In this document: in pieces, positions 46,441 to 56,937 of the stretch
Position numbering within the stretch: the first letter of the stretch is position 1
Layout of the letters: each line of letters begins with the position of its first letter
Assembly: GCF_030272615.1 (NCBI RefSeq)
Contig: NC_081406.1
Span: 265,840,192 to 265,904,191, forward strand
Origin: Cryptomeria japonica
Lineage: Eukaryota > Streptophyta > Pinopsida > Cupressales > Cupressaceae
Direction: 5' to 3'
Length of the DNA stretch: 64,000 nucleotides
The notes under the pieces: generated by a model
Database searches by the model: none
Told to the model about the DNA's origin: nothing
The model's input: the letters and a program-made list of their open reading frames with translations, nothing else
Made by a program: the position numbers and the translations under genes

Positions 46441-47587
46441 AACCGAGGGTAAAATGCATGATTTCCCACTTGTTGCCATACCCCCTAAGGATTATTCCTT
46501 GGTTAGATGAATAATCTCCTACCAGTGCAGAGATAGATTCATCAACTCTCTGATCTCTCTTCTTAATCCATTGTTTTGAAAATTCTTTCTTTATTTTGAT
46601 TACTTTTTCCTTTCCTTTCTCATTAGATCCTTTGTTGTTTGTCGATATAGTCTTGCTTCTAGAAAATTTTGCAATATGCCCAATCTTGTTACATGCATAA
46701 CAAGTTACATTATTCCTCTAAATAGATTTTCCTTATCCTTGACCGGTTTGTGTTCTGCATTGATTAGATAAATGTCCAAATATACCACAAACATAGCATT
46801 TCACATTCATTCTGCAATTTTTTGAGTTATGACCAACTTTATTGCATCTGGAACATTGACTGGTGGGTAAATTTGTATTCTGATTATTTCTCAATCGGCA
46901 CTGATTTTCTCTATGACCAAATTTGTTGCAATTGAAACATTTCCCATTAAATTTATAAGCATTAGGTTGTCTTACCAGTTTACTGTGATCTTGATTATTT
47001 GCAGTCTTGGAACTTTCTCCATTTTCAAATCCAGGTCCAATTGTATCTCCATCAGGTTTTTGTCTTTTCAGCATGTCATCAAGTCTATCTGAGCTTTTCT
47101 TAAGTTTGTCTTTGTGTTCATTTGCAATGATCAACTCATTTTCTAGAATGCCAATTTGTCTCCTAAGCTCTTCTTTATCATGTTGCATGTGAATCAGATA
47201 TGTTTTTAGCATATCATTCTCATGATAAAGTATCTTATTTTTATTTGCTCCATCATTAAGTCTCCTAGTCAAGTCTTCTTTATTCTTCTTCCTGTCTTCA
47301 ATATCCTTACATATCCTCATGGTTAAATTTTGCATTTCATTCCTCATATTATTGTTCTCTTGTCTCAACTTCTCTGCAATATCTCTAAGAGTTACCTTTT
47401 CATCATCATGTTTCTGCATTTGCTCACAAAGTTCCTTCCTCTTGTTTTGTGCTATAACTAGGTTCTCTTGAAGTCCTTTAATGAATTCCTTAGCAGTCCT
47501 TAGATCATCTTCAAGTTTGATATTCTTCAATTTTTCTACATCAAAATATTCAAGAGCTCCTTCCAACTATTTTCTCAAATTCTCCAT
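46441..47587 (-). pseudogene. E1 ORF1: coiled coil plus four CCHC zinc knuckles
   Basis: ATG at 47585-47587, about 57 nt after the primer site, with a stop at codon 7. The first 190 residues are heptad-rich coiled coil (NIKLEDDLRTAKEFIKGLQ, KEELRRQIGILENELI). Then come CFNCNKFGHRENQC, CSRCNKVGHNSKNC, CYVCGIFGHLSNQC and, after two stops, CYACNKIGHIAKFS, where the last Cys is Ser. Spacing is CX2CX4HX4C throughout. A Lys-rich tail follows. By analogy it is a gag-like RNA-binding protein, but no capsid domain is seen. E2 ORF1 has the same plan. Confidence 0.88.
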
Positions 47588-47644
47588 CGGTACCGGTTTC
47601 AAAATATTCCTCAAGCTATTAGGCTTTTGCAAATAGAGGACCAA

Positions 47645-47658
47645 GCTCTGATACCAAT
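47645..47658 (-). promoter_or_regulatory. E1 primer-binding site (initiator Met tRNA type)
   Basis: ATTGGTATCAGAGC on the minus strand directly after the 5' LTR; an exact match to the usual plant copia site. Confidence 0.95.
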
Positions 47659-48499
47659 TGTTAGATGCAATGATAGTCCCAAAGACACTGAGAGAGGGGG
47701 CGGGGGGGGGAGGTTAATCAGTGTAACCGGTTAATGGAATATTTGAACTTATATACAACTTTGTAACTTAAATTAATGTACCGATAAACAAGCAATAGTG
47801 CAGTAAAGAGAAATAACATAGACAACATATATGCACACCATAACACAAGATGTTTTGGAAAGGAAAACCGGTAAGGGAAAAACCTCGGTGGGATTTGAGA
47901 CCCACAATATTTACTCACTGGCCAATATGAATAAATATTAATTACAATAGGGGCCTGCACATGCAGGAAGGCCAACAGCCTAGAGCTCATTGCTCAATAG
48001 AAGAGTCTCGCTGACTACAAAATGGATAATTAAATCCAAGATAATCAACTGCTCAAATTAGCATCTACAATGCTTGATTCAGTACTGGTTTAAGCTCTAT
48101 CACAAACCTTAGCCAAAAACCTTGCCGATGAATAAAATTCACTCACATAACCTATCTTCCTTATTACAAAATCCTTTCGCTATCTTCTACATAATATTGT
48201 TCTATCCGAAGATATTACAAAATTGACTTATAAGATCTCATACATATATGAGTCTTTACAATGCATCATGTTGGCTTACAAATAATTAATTACATTTACA
48301 ATACAATTCATATAAGTAAAACTTTGTCTCATGTCAGCCTGAGTGCTGGTATAATTTATTGCCAGTGTAAACTAGATGCCTGTGAATGTGCTTACCGGTG
48401 TATGATGTATGTGTTGTCAGTGAACCTGTACAACCTATTATCGGTTGCTTTCCATCAATGACAACATCAACCATTCTCATTGTGTGTAGAATGCCAACA
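47659..48499 (-). repeat. E1 5' LTR
   Basis: 841 bp, TG...CA in element sense (starts TGTTGGCATTCTACAC, ends GCATCTAACA). It contains a run of G (47694-47712 in plus view), i.e. a C-run before CTCTCTCAGTGTC in element sense. Confidence 0.92.
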
Positions 48500-50899
48500 A
48501 GAGATAAGTGATGTGAAGATGATATTCAGATAGAATATGAGAGAATGAAATAGAATAATGTTAGATGATAGAAAATGATTTAGAAAGAGATGATGAGAGA
48601 AGAATCCACAAACTAGCAATAAACAAATGAGATGAAATGAGAATGATTGATTCATGAACCTATGTCATTATTTATTATGCAATATATATTCATCACTTAA
48701 CCTTATTATTAAATAATGAAGCTTAGCACATCGGGGTATAAGGAACCAAGATGTAAAGATCTCATTGAAGAAACAAACATGTAGCAGACAAGGAGTGAAC
48801 CCCTTCATTCTAGTAAATACACTAGGGGTCAAGGTATGTGTGGCATTCACAAGTTCAATGCTCCTATCACAGACATCCACTAGAGCAATTTCCCTATAAC
48901 TTCATTGGTTCACACCACAAACAACAAAAAAGAAAAAGATAATGCCCATCATGGCTCCTCTAGTCACTTGTGAACATCCTTGAGTAGCATAAGAACATAA
49001 TCTGTCACCAAATGATAAAAGATAAAGACTGACCCAGACAAAATTCAGCAGCTATAATGACCTTATGCCTTCGTTCTCAGTTGCTTGATGTGATGGTTGA
49101 TAATGTCTGATCTTAGAAAGTTGCGGACCTCGTTTAAGACTGACCTGTCTAATTTCGAGTGTATCCTCTTCTATTTAAGACAAGATAATGATCACTTGAT
49201 ATGGATATGATACGATTGATAAGATAGTTTGATTAGTTGATTGCAGATGTTTGACTGGATAGTCCTATCCTTTGTTAACTTCGTGCGAAGCATTTGCAGG
49301 ATATCTGCTAGGGTATTTGTTTCTTGCTAGACATTTTATTGCAAGTTTTTTTATTGTTTTTTAATTGTTTTTGGATTTTGTGGATTCATATTTGAATGTT
49401 TTTTGATTGATTTTTCACAATATTATGTAGATATTTTTGTTTTTTGAAGGATTTTCCAATGTTTTTGGATTTTATGTTTTTAATTGTTTTTGGATTTTAA
49501 GTTTTTCACTATTTTTGGATTTTTTCAGGTTTTTTTTCTGAATGTTTTTGATATTTTTGAAGGACATTATATGATTTTTAGGATTTTTTTCAGGACGTTT
49601 TCCAAATGTTTTTGGTAGTTTTGAAGGATGTTTTCCAAATGTTTTTGGTTGATTTTTTCAGGACTTTTAACGATTTTTAGGATTTTTTCAGTTATGTCCC
49701 TAGTGTGCAAACCTGTATGACATGATGATCTACAAAATGCATGTGGAGATAATGAATTTTTGATATGACCTATGTTAATGCAATATGCATGATGAAGATT
49801 AATTTCCTATTCAAACAAGGATAACTATTTTTTGTTGAGTATTTTGTAATACACCCATTGAATTAGAGATACAAAACATTTAGTAGATAAGCGGTCAATC
49901 CATCTTTAAGGTCCTTTGGAACATCCAAATTAACACACTTAGTGACTAGGATTTACAAATGGAGACGTAGAAAACTTCCCCATTGGTTCTTGAAACTTTG
50001 ATCTTCTTTTGCCCTTGTGTGTGCAAATGAGTTAATTCCTGCTCTTGTGTTCACTAAAGATCCTTAGCATCCTATATGACTAGCTACGTGGATTATCCTA
50101 ACTTCAAAAGCATCTCAAATAGAGCCTCACTGCCAACAAAATTTTAGAGCTCCGACAAGGTTATAGATTCCAATTTCTCAAATATTGCTCCATTGCCTGT
50201 AGGCATTCATAGCCCTGATGGAGTTACTCACATGTTCCCATAGTCAAGATTTTTGTCGCACTTTGTATGCGTGATATTTCAGTTATATATCATTGCTCTT
50301 TTACCTTGAGATGGATATTTGGCATAACACTTTTTTCTTTTTTATTTTCTTGCCTTGACTTGTAAGTAATGAAACCTACTTGGATGTGATAATTACAGCG
50401 GCGCTGAAGCAAAATTTTAAATTTTTCACTAGTCATATGATCAACTAGGTTTCTAGAATGAATTAGAGATTTTGTTAATGTGTTCGAGATATAGCAATTG
50501 ATAGATTTTGGGTTAACAAGTCCCAAATAGTGAAATCACTACCCAACCATAAGTAAAGTGTCCTCACAGGGTAATGTTGAAAATGAGTGACCTTAGGACC
50601 TCAAATACTTCATGTTTGAATATCTAAGAAAGGAGATGACCCTTATTTCTCTTGAATGCAAATAGATGATAAACTTGGGCAATTGCCTTGTTTTATTGAT
50701 GCTGCTATATGCCAATGCAGAAACTTTTGTTATAAAAATTGTGAATATGATGTGCTTGAAAAAGAAAGTATATGTGATTCAATGATTTGAATAAAATGAT
50801 ATACAATGCGGAAAGTAAAACCTAAACTAACCTATCACTTAGGTATAATATCATTTAAGGTGCATATTGTTCATAGGGTCAGGGAGTTTTGTGTAGTTA
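48500..50899. other. Tat-B interior without recognisable genes
   Basis: No domain in six frames. 48500-48700 is rich in GAGATGA and AGAATGA words. 49320-49690 is a T-rich tract with recurring TTTTTGGATTTT. A short minus-strand frame at 50290-50526 (HMTSEKFKILLQRR) is unassigned. The pol region expected of a Tat element is absent. Confidence 0.6.
49320..49690 (+). repeat. T-rich tract with TTTTTGGATTTT units
   Basis: Loose repeats of TTTTTGGATTTT and GATTTTTTCAGG. Similar in kind to 7606-7765 in Tat-1. Confidence 0.8.
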
Positions 50900-52715
50900 G
50901 TTCATTGGACTTTGTTTGAAGAGTCAGATAAAGATGTCCTTTCCAACAGGATATAAGGACTCTGCTAAGTGTACACGTTCAACATCTCCAATGTTGATTT
51001 CTTTAGTTTTTGGATTTTGCGGATCATCAGATGGAAATCTATCTCTGGAACCCATGAATTCAGCTATAGCCTTATCATTTTTAAAGCAATCCAATTGTGG
51101 TAGATTCTCTTGCCCCTAGTCTTTCAAGTATGGGTACATGAGGCAAATAGATTCTAGTTCTGAAGTTCTGACATGAGTAGGTGTTATGCTTGTTTCTATT
51201 GATGCACTTGAAGAGGATGATGAAGTCAACCAGGTGTTGATCTCATTAGTTGGTGTTATTCTTGTTTTTGCCACTACATTAGCATTTGATGATGGCACAC
51301 GTACAATTGTTGACAAGTTTCTCTTTGTAGGATGATCTAGATTAGTGATTTTATTGATAAGAGGTTCACGAACAACTTGTGTAGAGGGATTGGGATCACG
51401 AAGGCGACTAGGAGAAATGGTAAGTTCATTTGAGAGGGAATATTATGAAGAACATGGAGGATTATGACATGGAGATGAAGGGATGGAGGGACCTTGATCA
51501 TGATTTAGAGAAATAATGGGATCTTGTTTAGGACATGAAGGTAAAGGTATGCTTTGATCTTGTCTTGGAAAGGGATTATTATGAAGGATAGAAGGGATGT
51601 CTTGATCTTGCTTAGGAGGTGGGTGTTGGATGGGACTTGAAATGACACTTTGTTCTTGAGATGGAAGGGTTTGATTATGAATTGAATAGAAAAGAGTGAG
51701 GGGATCATCATAAGATTCTTGGTCGGTGGGATCTTGATCAAAAATTGGGTAGGATGGAAGTGGTTGTTCTTGATCTTTATTTGTTTCAGGACTCATTTCT
51801 TCTAATTTTGGATCATCCTCTTGACATGAGGAAGGAGTTTGGAAATGCATGGGAGATTGTTGGAATGTTTCAACATTTTGGCCTGATGAAGAAGGATTTT
51901 GAATGAGATCCTTTGAATCATGAATTGATTTAGATTGGATTTGTACGATGGATAGCCATTGGGAGGTTGTGTTATTAGATAGAGATGGCATGGATTGGTC
52001 ATGCGTGATTTAAGGGGATGATGAAATGGTGGATAGATATGGTTGATTTGGGATTTGGTTGAATGGAGTTTGATTTTGGTTGAATGGGGTTTGATTTTGG
52101 TTGAAAGGAGTATGATTTTGGGTGAAAGAGGTTTGATTTTGGTTGAATGTTTTTTGATTTGGACTTTGGTTGAAAGGGTTTTGATTTTGGTTGAAAGAGG
52201 TTTGAATGTTGGGTTGATATAATTGGTATTACTGTGTTTGTTGTGGACTTTGGTTGAATGGGGTTTGATTTTGGGTGAAAGGGGTTTGATTGTTGGGTTG
52301 ATGTGATTGGTATGATTGATATAGTGGGTTGAAAGAAAAAGAAGGTTTACATGACTCTAATGTTGGTTGAACTGAGGTAGGAATGATTTTGTTGAAGAAT
52401 GAAGGTTGGCATGTTTGAATGGTCTCACAAGAAGAAGAAGGTTGGCCTGATACCGATTCCCTTGTGGTCATCACTTCTCTCATCTTTTTTTTAACCAACC
52501 CCTATGGTTGTTAGGACTAGTCATGTCTATCAATTGTTGTTGCAAAGTATTGATTTGTTGAGCTAAGGTTTCTATGGATGGCGATGTAATAGGAATGGAA
52601 GGGATGAATCCTCCACCTTCTCTATGAAATGTATAATGCCAATCCATGATGTTTTCTTGATTGGTTTGGATCGAGGATCACAACATGTAAGATGTTTTCT
52701 CCATTTCTCTGGATG
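50900..52715 (-). pseudogene. Tat-B gag-like Gln/Asn/Pro/Ser-rich protein
   Basis: A broken minus-strand frame. It starts near ATG 52713 (MEKTSYML, in repeat D'), then MDWHYTFHREGGGFIPSIPI and ETLAQQINTLQQQLIDM, a Gln/Asn-rich part built of NQTPFNQ units (52040-52310), then Ser/Pro/Gln-rich sequence to 51443 and an end with PQLDCFKNDKAIAEFMGSR and IGDVERVHLAESLYPVGKD. At least three stops or shifts. It follows the leader-derived repeat D', which supports a gag-like N-terminus, but I do not recognise a capsid or zinc-knuckle domain. Confidence 0.5.
52040..52310 (+). repeat. ~21-24-bp tandem repeat encoding NQTPFNQ on the minus strand
   Basis: About ten copies of GGTTTGATTTTGGTTGAA-like units. 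The period mostly preserves the minus-strand frame, giving NQNQTPF repeats. Confidence 0.85.
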
Positions 52716-53203
52716 TGACAATGTTTGAGTTGTTGAACTTGACAAACTTGTTTGATTTGAGGTTGAGTTTTATTGATCCTCTGATTATGATTTGGATGTT
52801 TGGGGTATGACTTTCTAGGATGATTATGCGAATGATGATGGACTATGAAAAACGTATATGAGGACCAATTTTAAGGACGTATATGAGGATGATAATGAGG
52901 ACATAAATGAGGACTATGCAATTTCTAAGGACGATGTGAGGATGATAATAAGGACGTAAATGAGGACTACACAAGGACTTATGCAAGTTCTAAGGACAAT
53001 AATAAGGACATAAATGAGGACTATGTAAGGACTTATGAAAGTTCTAAGGACGTATATGAGGACAATGATAAGGACGTAAATGAGGACTATGCAACGACTT
53101 ATGCAAGAATTGACTATGGTCACAATTATGTAAACTTTTGAGTTTTGAGATTTCAAAAATGGACTTTGTTTTCAGTAATTCCGTGTGTAGACAAGTTTTG
53201 TGG
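52630..53203 (-). repeat. Inverted repeat D', right copy
   Basis: Reverse complement of 41502-42027, longer by about 50 bp because of extra tandem units. It abuts the polypurine tract of the right-facing LTR. Confidence 0.85.
52855..53125 (+). repeat. 54-66-bp tandem repeat (KDVNEDY-type codons on plus strand)
   Basis: Four units starting AAGGACGTA or AAGGACAAT, with AAATGAGGACTATGCAAGG. From 52968 the plus strand reads KDVNEDYTRTYASSKD in phase; the minus strand of the same DNA gives Ile/Leu/Val-rich codons. Mirrored at 41580-41820. Confidence 0.8.
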
Positions 53204-53212
53204 AGGGGCAAA
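53201..53212 (+). promoter_or_regulatory. Tat-B polypurine tract
   Basis: TGGAGGGGCAAA directly before TGTAGAAACC. Same GAGGGGCAAA core as Tat-1. Confidence 0.82.
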
Positions 53213-54296
53213 TGTAGAAACCTAAAAATGTCTCATTGATCATTTACTAATTATTCGTCTAATTGGTTAAATAATTCTTTAGTTATTTAATTAAGTTATT
53301 TAATCTTATTCTTCTAATTTCATACTTCCTCATCATCTTACTAATTATGCTATTTCTTATTCTATCATTATTTAATCATTTTAAACATTTTCTAATATTA
53401 ATTAAATATTTACTATTTAATTAATTCTGATTAATTCCCCAATTTAAATAATCTTTATTATTTAAATAAATTCTATTTTCAATTTCTATCTCTAATCAAT
53501 TAATCATTAACCCTTTTCTAAATATTAATTAAATATTTATTATTTAATTAATTATGATTTAATCTTTTATTTAAAATAATCTTTATTATTTAATTAAAGT
53601 CCATTTCTAAAATAATTAAATAGTTTCTTTAAATTATTTAATTAGCTAATTAATTCTTCTAATTCCATCTCCAAACCCCCAAATTCTAATTTCATTTAAT
53701 TTCAAATTCTTCTAATTTCTTCTAAATTCAATCACATGTGCATGATTTCAAAAACCAAATTGAAAATCAAAGTCAAGTTCTAGATATATTCAAATACTAA
53801 ATTGAATTTAAAATAAATTCAATTATTTGAATAAATCTCATGCAAAGATTAAATTGAAAAACTAAGTTAAAATGCAAGCACATGCTAAATTAATTCATTC
53901 ATTTAATTAATTAATTAAATCATTATCTTTCCAGCCTCTATTTTCATCTTCTAGTTAGCTTTTTCTAAATAAAGCTTTCTTTGTCATCTTCTTAATTTCC
54001 TCCAATCATTCTTTTTCTTCCTTCGATTAGCTTTTTCTCAATCAGTTAACTCGTTTAATCTATTCAATCTATTTTGTTTCACCTTCAAATCAGCAGTTCA
54101 ACTATCAATCAACATGTGATCTCACCTAAGTTCCACCTCTTGATCAATCTATTCTACCTTTCAATCAATCCTCTCCAATTTTCTATAAATTGAGCATTCA
54201 ATCTTCATTTACTCTTAATCACGAACTTTGAATCTTTGTGTCATTTGCAGGTTGCCAGCACAATATCTGAGAGCCACCATACCACAAAGAAGAGAA
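53213..54296 (+). repeat. Tat-B LTR, right-facing, lacking its 3' end
   Basis: TGTAGAAACC start; ends in ATACCACAAAGAAGAGAA (54279-54296) at the inversion junction. It is the reverse complement of about 54480-55483 and forms a long inverted repeat with it. Confidence 0.88.
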
Positions 54297-54303
54297 ACAA
54301 AAA

Positions 54304-55483
54304 TGTGCTATGCTCAAATTCATCATTGCTAAATACGAAATAAGGAAACTCGTGAATCCCTTAACTATCTAAACAATCCAAATATAAACCAATGAATTAA
54401 TACGATTAAGAAATAGGAATGTAAAATATGTTAATTAAAACTCCCTATTCCATGATCGCATATGACTTCCATTGTTCTCCTCTTCTTTGTGGTATGGTGG
54501 CTCTCAGATATTGCACTGGTAACCTGCAAATGACACAAAGATTTGAAGGTCATGATTCAGAGTAAATGGATATTGAATGTTCAATTTATAGATAATTGGA
54601 GAGGATTGATTGAAAGGTAGAACAGATTGATAAAGAGGTGGAACTCAGGTGAGCTCACATGCTGATTGATAGTTGAACTACTGATTTGAATGTGAAACAG
54701 AATAGATTGAATAGATTAAATGAGTTAACTAATTGAGAAAAAGCTATCTGAAGGAAGAAAAATAATGATTGGAGGAAATTAAGAAGATGACAAAGAAAGC
54801 TTTATTTAGAAAAAGCTAACTAGAAGATGAAAATAGAGATTGGAAAGATAATGATTTAATTAATTAATTAATTTAGCATGTTCTTGCATTTTAACTTAGA
54901 TTTTCAATTTAATCTTTGCATGAGATTTATTCAAATAATTGAATTTATTTTAAATTCAATTTAGTATTTGAATATATCTAGAACTTGACTTTGATTTTCA
55001 ATTTGATTTTTGAAATCATGCACATGTGATTGAATTTAGAAGAAAATAAAAGAATTTGAAATTAAATGAAATTAGAAGAATTAATTAGCTAATTAAATAA
55101 TTTAAAGAAACTATTTAATTATTTTAGAAATGGACTTTAATTAAATAATAAAGATTATTTGAAATAAATGATTAGATCACAATTAATTAAATAATAAATA
55201 TTTAGAAAAAGGTTAATGATTAATTGATTAGAGATGGAAATTGAAAATAGAATTAGGATGATAATAAGGAATTAATTAAATAATAAATATTTAATTAATA
55301 TTAGAAAATGGTTAAAATGATTAAATAATGATAGAATAAGAAATAGAATAATTAGTAAGATGATGAGGAAATATGAAATTAGAAGAATAAGATTAATTAA
55401 CTTAATTAAATAATTAAATAATTATTTAACCAATTAGACGAATAATTAGTACATGATCAATGAGACATTTTTAGGTGTCTATA
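54304..55483 (-). repeat. Tat-B LTR, full length, minus strand
   Basis: About 1180 bp. Plus view starts TGTGCTATGC and ends GGTGTCTATA before TTGAG (final CA changed to TA by one C-to-T step). AT-rich middle with AATTAAATAAT words. Confidence 0.88.
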
Positions 55484-55488
55484 TTGAG
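55484..55488. repeat. Target-site duplication of Tat-B, right copy (TTGAG)
   Basis: Matches 39175-39179; LTR Z resumes at 55489. Confidence 0.85.
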
Positions 55489-55973
55489 TGTTAAGGGTTT
55501 GGTCGACCTTGTAGTCAAGGTTGATGAATTGTATAAATAGGTGTTAGATTCATGTAAATTAGGTGTTGATGTGGTGTCTGCATTATCAAAGAGTGGTGTA
55601 TGTGCACATAAGAGAATTTATCCTTCGGTATGGTGTATTGAACTGAGATTTTTGCAGAGAAAACAAATGAGCTTAACTAGAACTGTCATCAAGCATTACA
55701 AGATGTTATTTTTGTAGTTCATGTAATCTGGATTGTAGTCCAATCATTATTGTAACGTAGTGAACCTTCCTTAAGGGTTGGAGCCTTCTGAGTCATTATA
55801 TTCTGAGTAATGAGCCCTAGGCAGTGTGCCTGACTGCATGTGCATTGCCCATTATAATATTTATAGATACTACTACAAAGTATCATCTTATTGTGGGTAG
55901 GTTCCTACCATGTTTTTTTCCCTTAACCGAGTTTTCCATTTCAAAATATTGGTGTTATGTGTGTTTCTGTTAT
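55489..55973 (+). repeat. LTR Z, second piece
   Basis: Homologous in reverse orientation to 62030-62497 (GTGCCTGACTGCATGTGCATTG matching CAATG...CATGCATTCAGGCACAC). Ends at the E2 target site. Confidence 0.8.
55969..55973. repeat. Target-site duplication of E2, left copy (GTTAT)
   Basis: GTTAT here and ATTAT at 61239-61243; four of five bases match. Confidence 0.65.
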
Positions 55974-56869
55974 TGTTGGCAATTGACACTCATCCACTGT
56001 ATTCTAGTGCATGAATAATGGTTTAGGGTTGTCATTGATGGAAACTCTCCTTGGAAATTCTATCAGGTAGTTATGGTTTTTGGTAATCGGTAGAGGAAGT
56101 GATTCGATAATCTATCATCATTATTTTAGGATAAGCAGATAATTTTTGGTTTGGAATATTTACAGTGATTGTGGTGGTGAGATTCGTGCATGGTATGATA
56201 GGGTTGTCATGTAGAAATCATTTATCCTCTATTTGGTTGATCCACATATATTTTTGTGATCCGGTCTAAGCCGACACTCGGTTACATGTTACATTGCATA
56301 TTATGCTTAGCTGACTTGATGAATGTTTTGTTTTTTGATTATGGATATATATGACTGATGTGGAAGATCATTTTTATGGCTAGTATGAGTGAGTAGTGAC
56401 CGAGAAACCTATTTGGCACAGTTTCACATGCACATTCTTGATCTGGTAGCTAACTGAGAAGCAGAATAGAGTAGAGTTGCAGAGGTGTTACTATCAGAGT
56501 TTTTCATTTAACCAGAACTCATCTAGGAATTGTTTGATGCTATTTTGGAATTCAATCATTGTAGTTCTCATTGTAAATGATCTATAAGTCAGTGAGACTT
56601 CCATATTGTAATCTGAGTAGTGAGCTCTAGGTAGTGAGACTGAATGCATGTGCATTCCCCCTTTGTAATATTTATGTACTCTTGATCACATTATATGAAT
56701 ATTGTGGGTTCCAATCCTACCATGGTTTTTCCCTTTCTGGGTTTCCACGTAAAAATCTTGGTGTTATGTTTCTTGCATTTTCTTCTGGTGGTCTAAGAAT
56801 AAGTTTGAATATTTATTTACTGGTAGAACACTCATTCATCCCCCCTCTCAGTGTTCCTTGATTCCAACA
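55974..56869 (+). repeat. E2 5' LTR
   Basis: 896 bp, TGTTGGCAATTGACACTC start, GATTCCAACA end, with CATCCCCCCTCTCAGTG about 20 bp before the end. Confidence 0.93.
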
Positions 56870-56883
56870 ATTAGTATCAGAGC
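56870..56883 (+). promoter_or_regulatory. E2 primer-binding site (Met tRNA type)
   Basis: ATTAGTATCAGAGC directly after the LTR, one base from ATTGGTATCAGAGC. Confidence 0.9.
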
Positions 56884-56937
56884 CTAGTTCCTCTAAGGAA
56901 GCCTAACTACTTGAGGAAGGTCTGAGAGTTTGCATCA

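Larger units (their letters stand above)
42030..48499 (-). mobile_element. E1: pol-less LTR element with two ORFs, minus strand
   Basis: LTRs at 42030-42768 (truncated by about 100 bp) and 47659-48499, a Met-tRNA primer site beside the right LTR and AAAGGGGGAGAT beside the left LTR. Inside are only ORF1 (coiled coil plus CCHC knuckles) and ORF2 (long, unknown). There is no protease, integrase, RT or RNase H and no room for them. The TGTTGGCATT LTR start and AAAGGGGGAGATTGTTGG junction resemble SIRE-type copia elements, which suggests mobilisation in trans by a copia relative. Target duplication not assessable because the left end is cut. Confidence 0.85.
39180..55483 (-). mobile_element. Tat-B: Tat-like element with an internally inverted body
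   Basis: The outer ends are a minus-strand LTR fragment (39180-39371) and a full minus-strand LTR (54304-55483), flanked by TTGAG duplications. Everything between is in the opposite sense: LTR end plus primer site at 39373-39489 and PPT plus LTR at 53201-54296 both point right. Flipping 39372-54296 would give a standard minus-strand element. The interior, without the nested E1, is about 7 kb and shows no pol domains, only leader, repeats and a Gln/Asn-rich gag-like frame, so it is probably non-autonomous or deleted. Confidence 0.8.

Noticed and set aside
52914-53156. Minus-strand Ile/Leu/Val-rich repeat protein resembling a membrane protein
   Set aside because: It arises from a tandem DNA repeat in leader-derived sequence (copied at 41550-41756); no start context or neighbouring signals.
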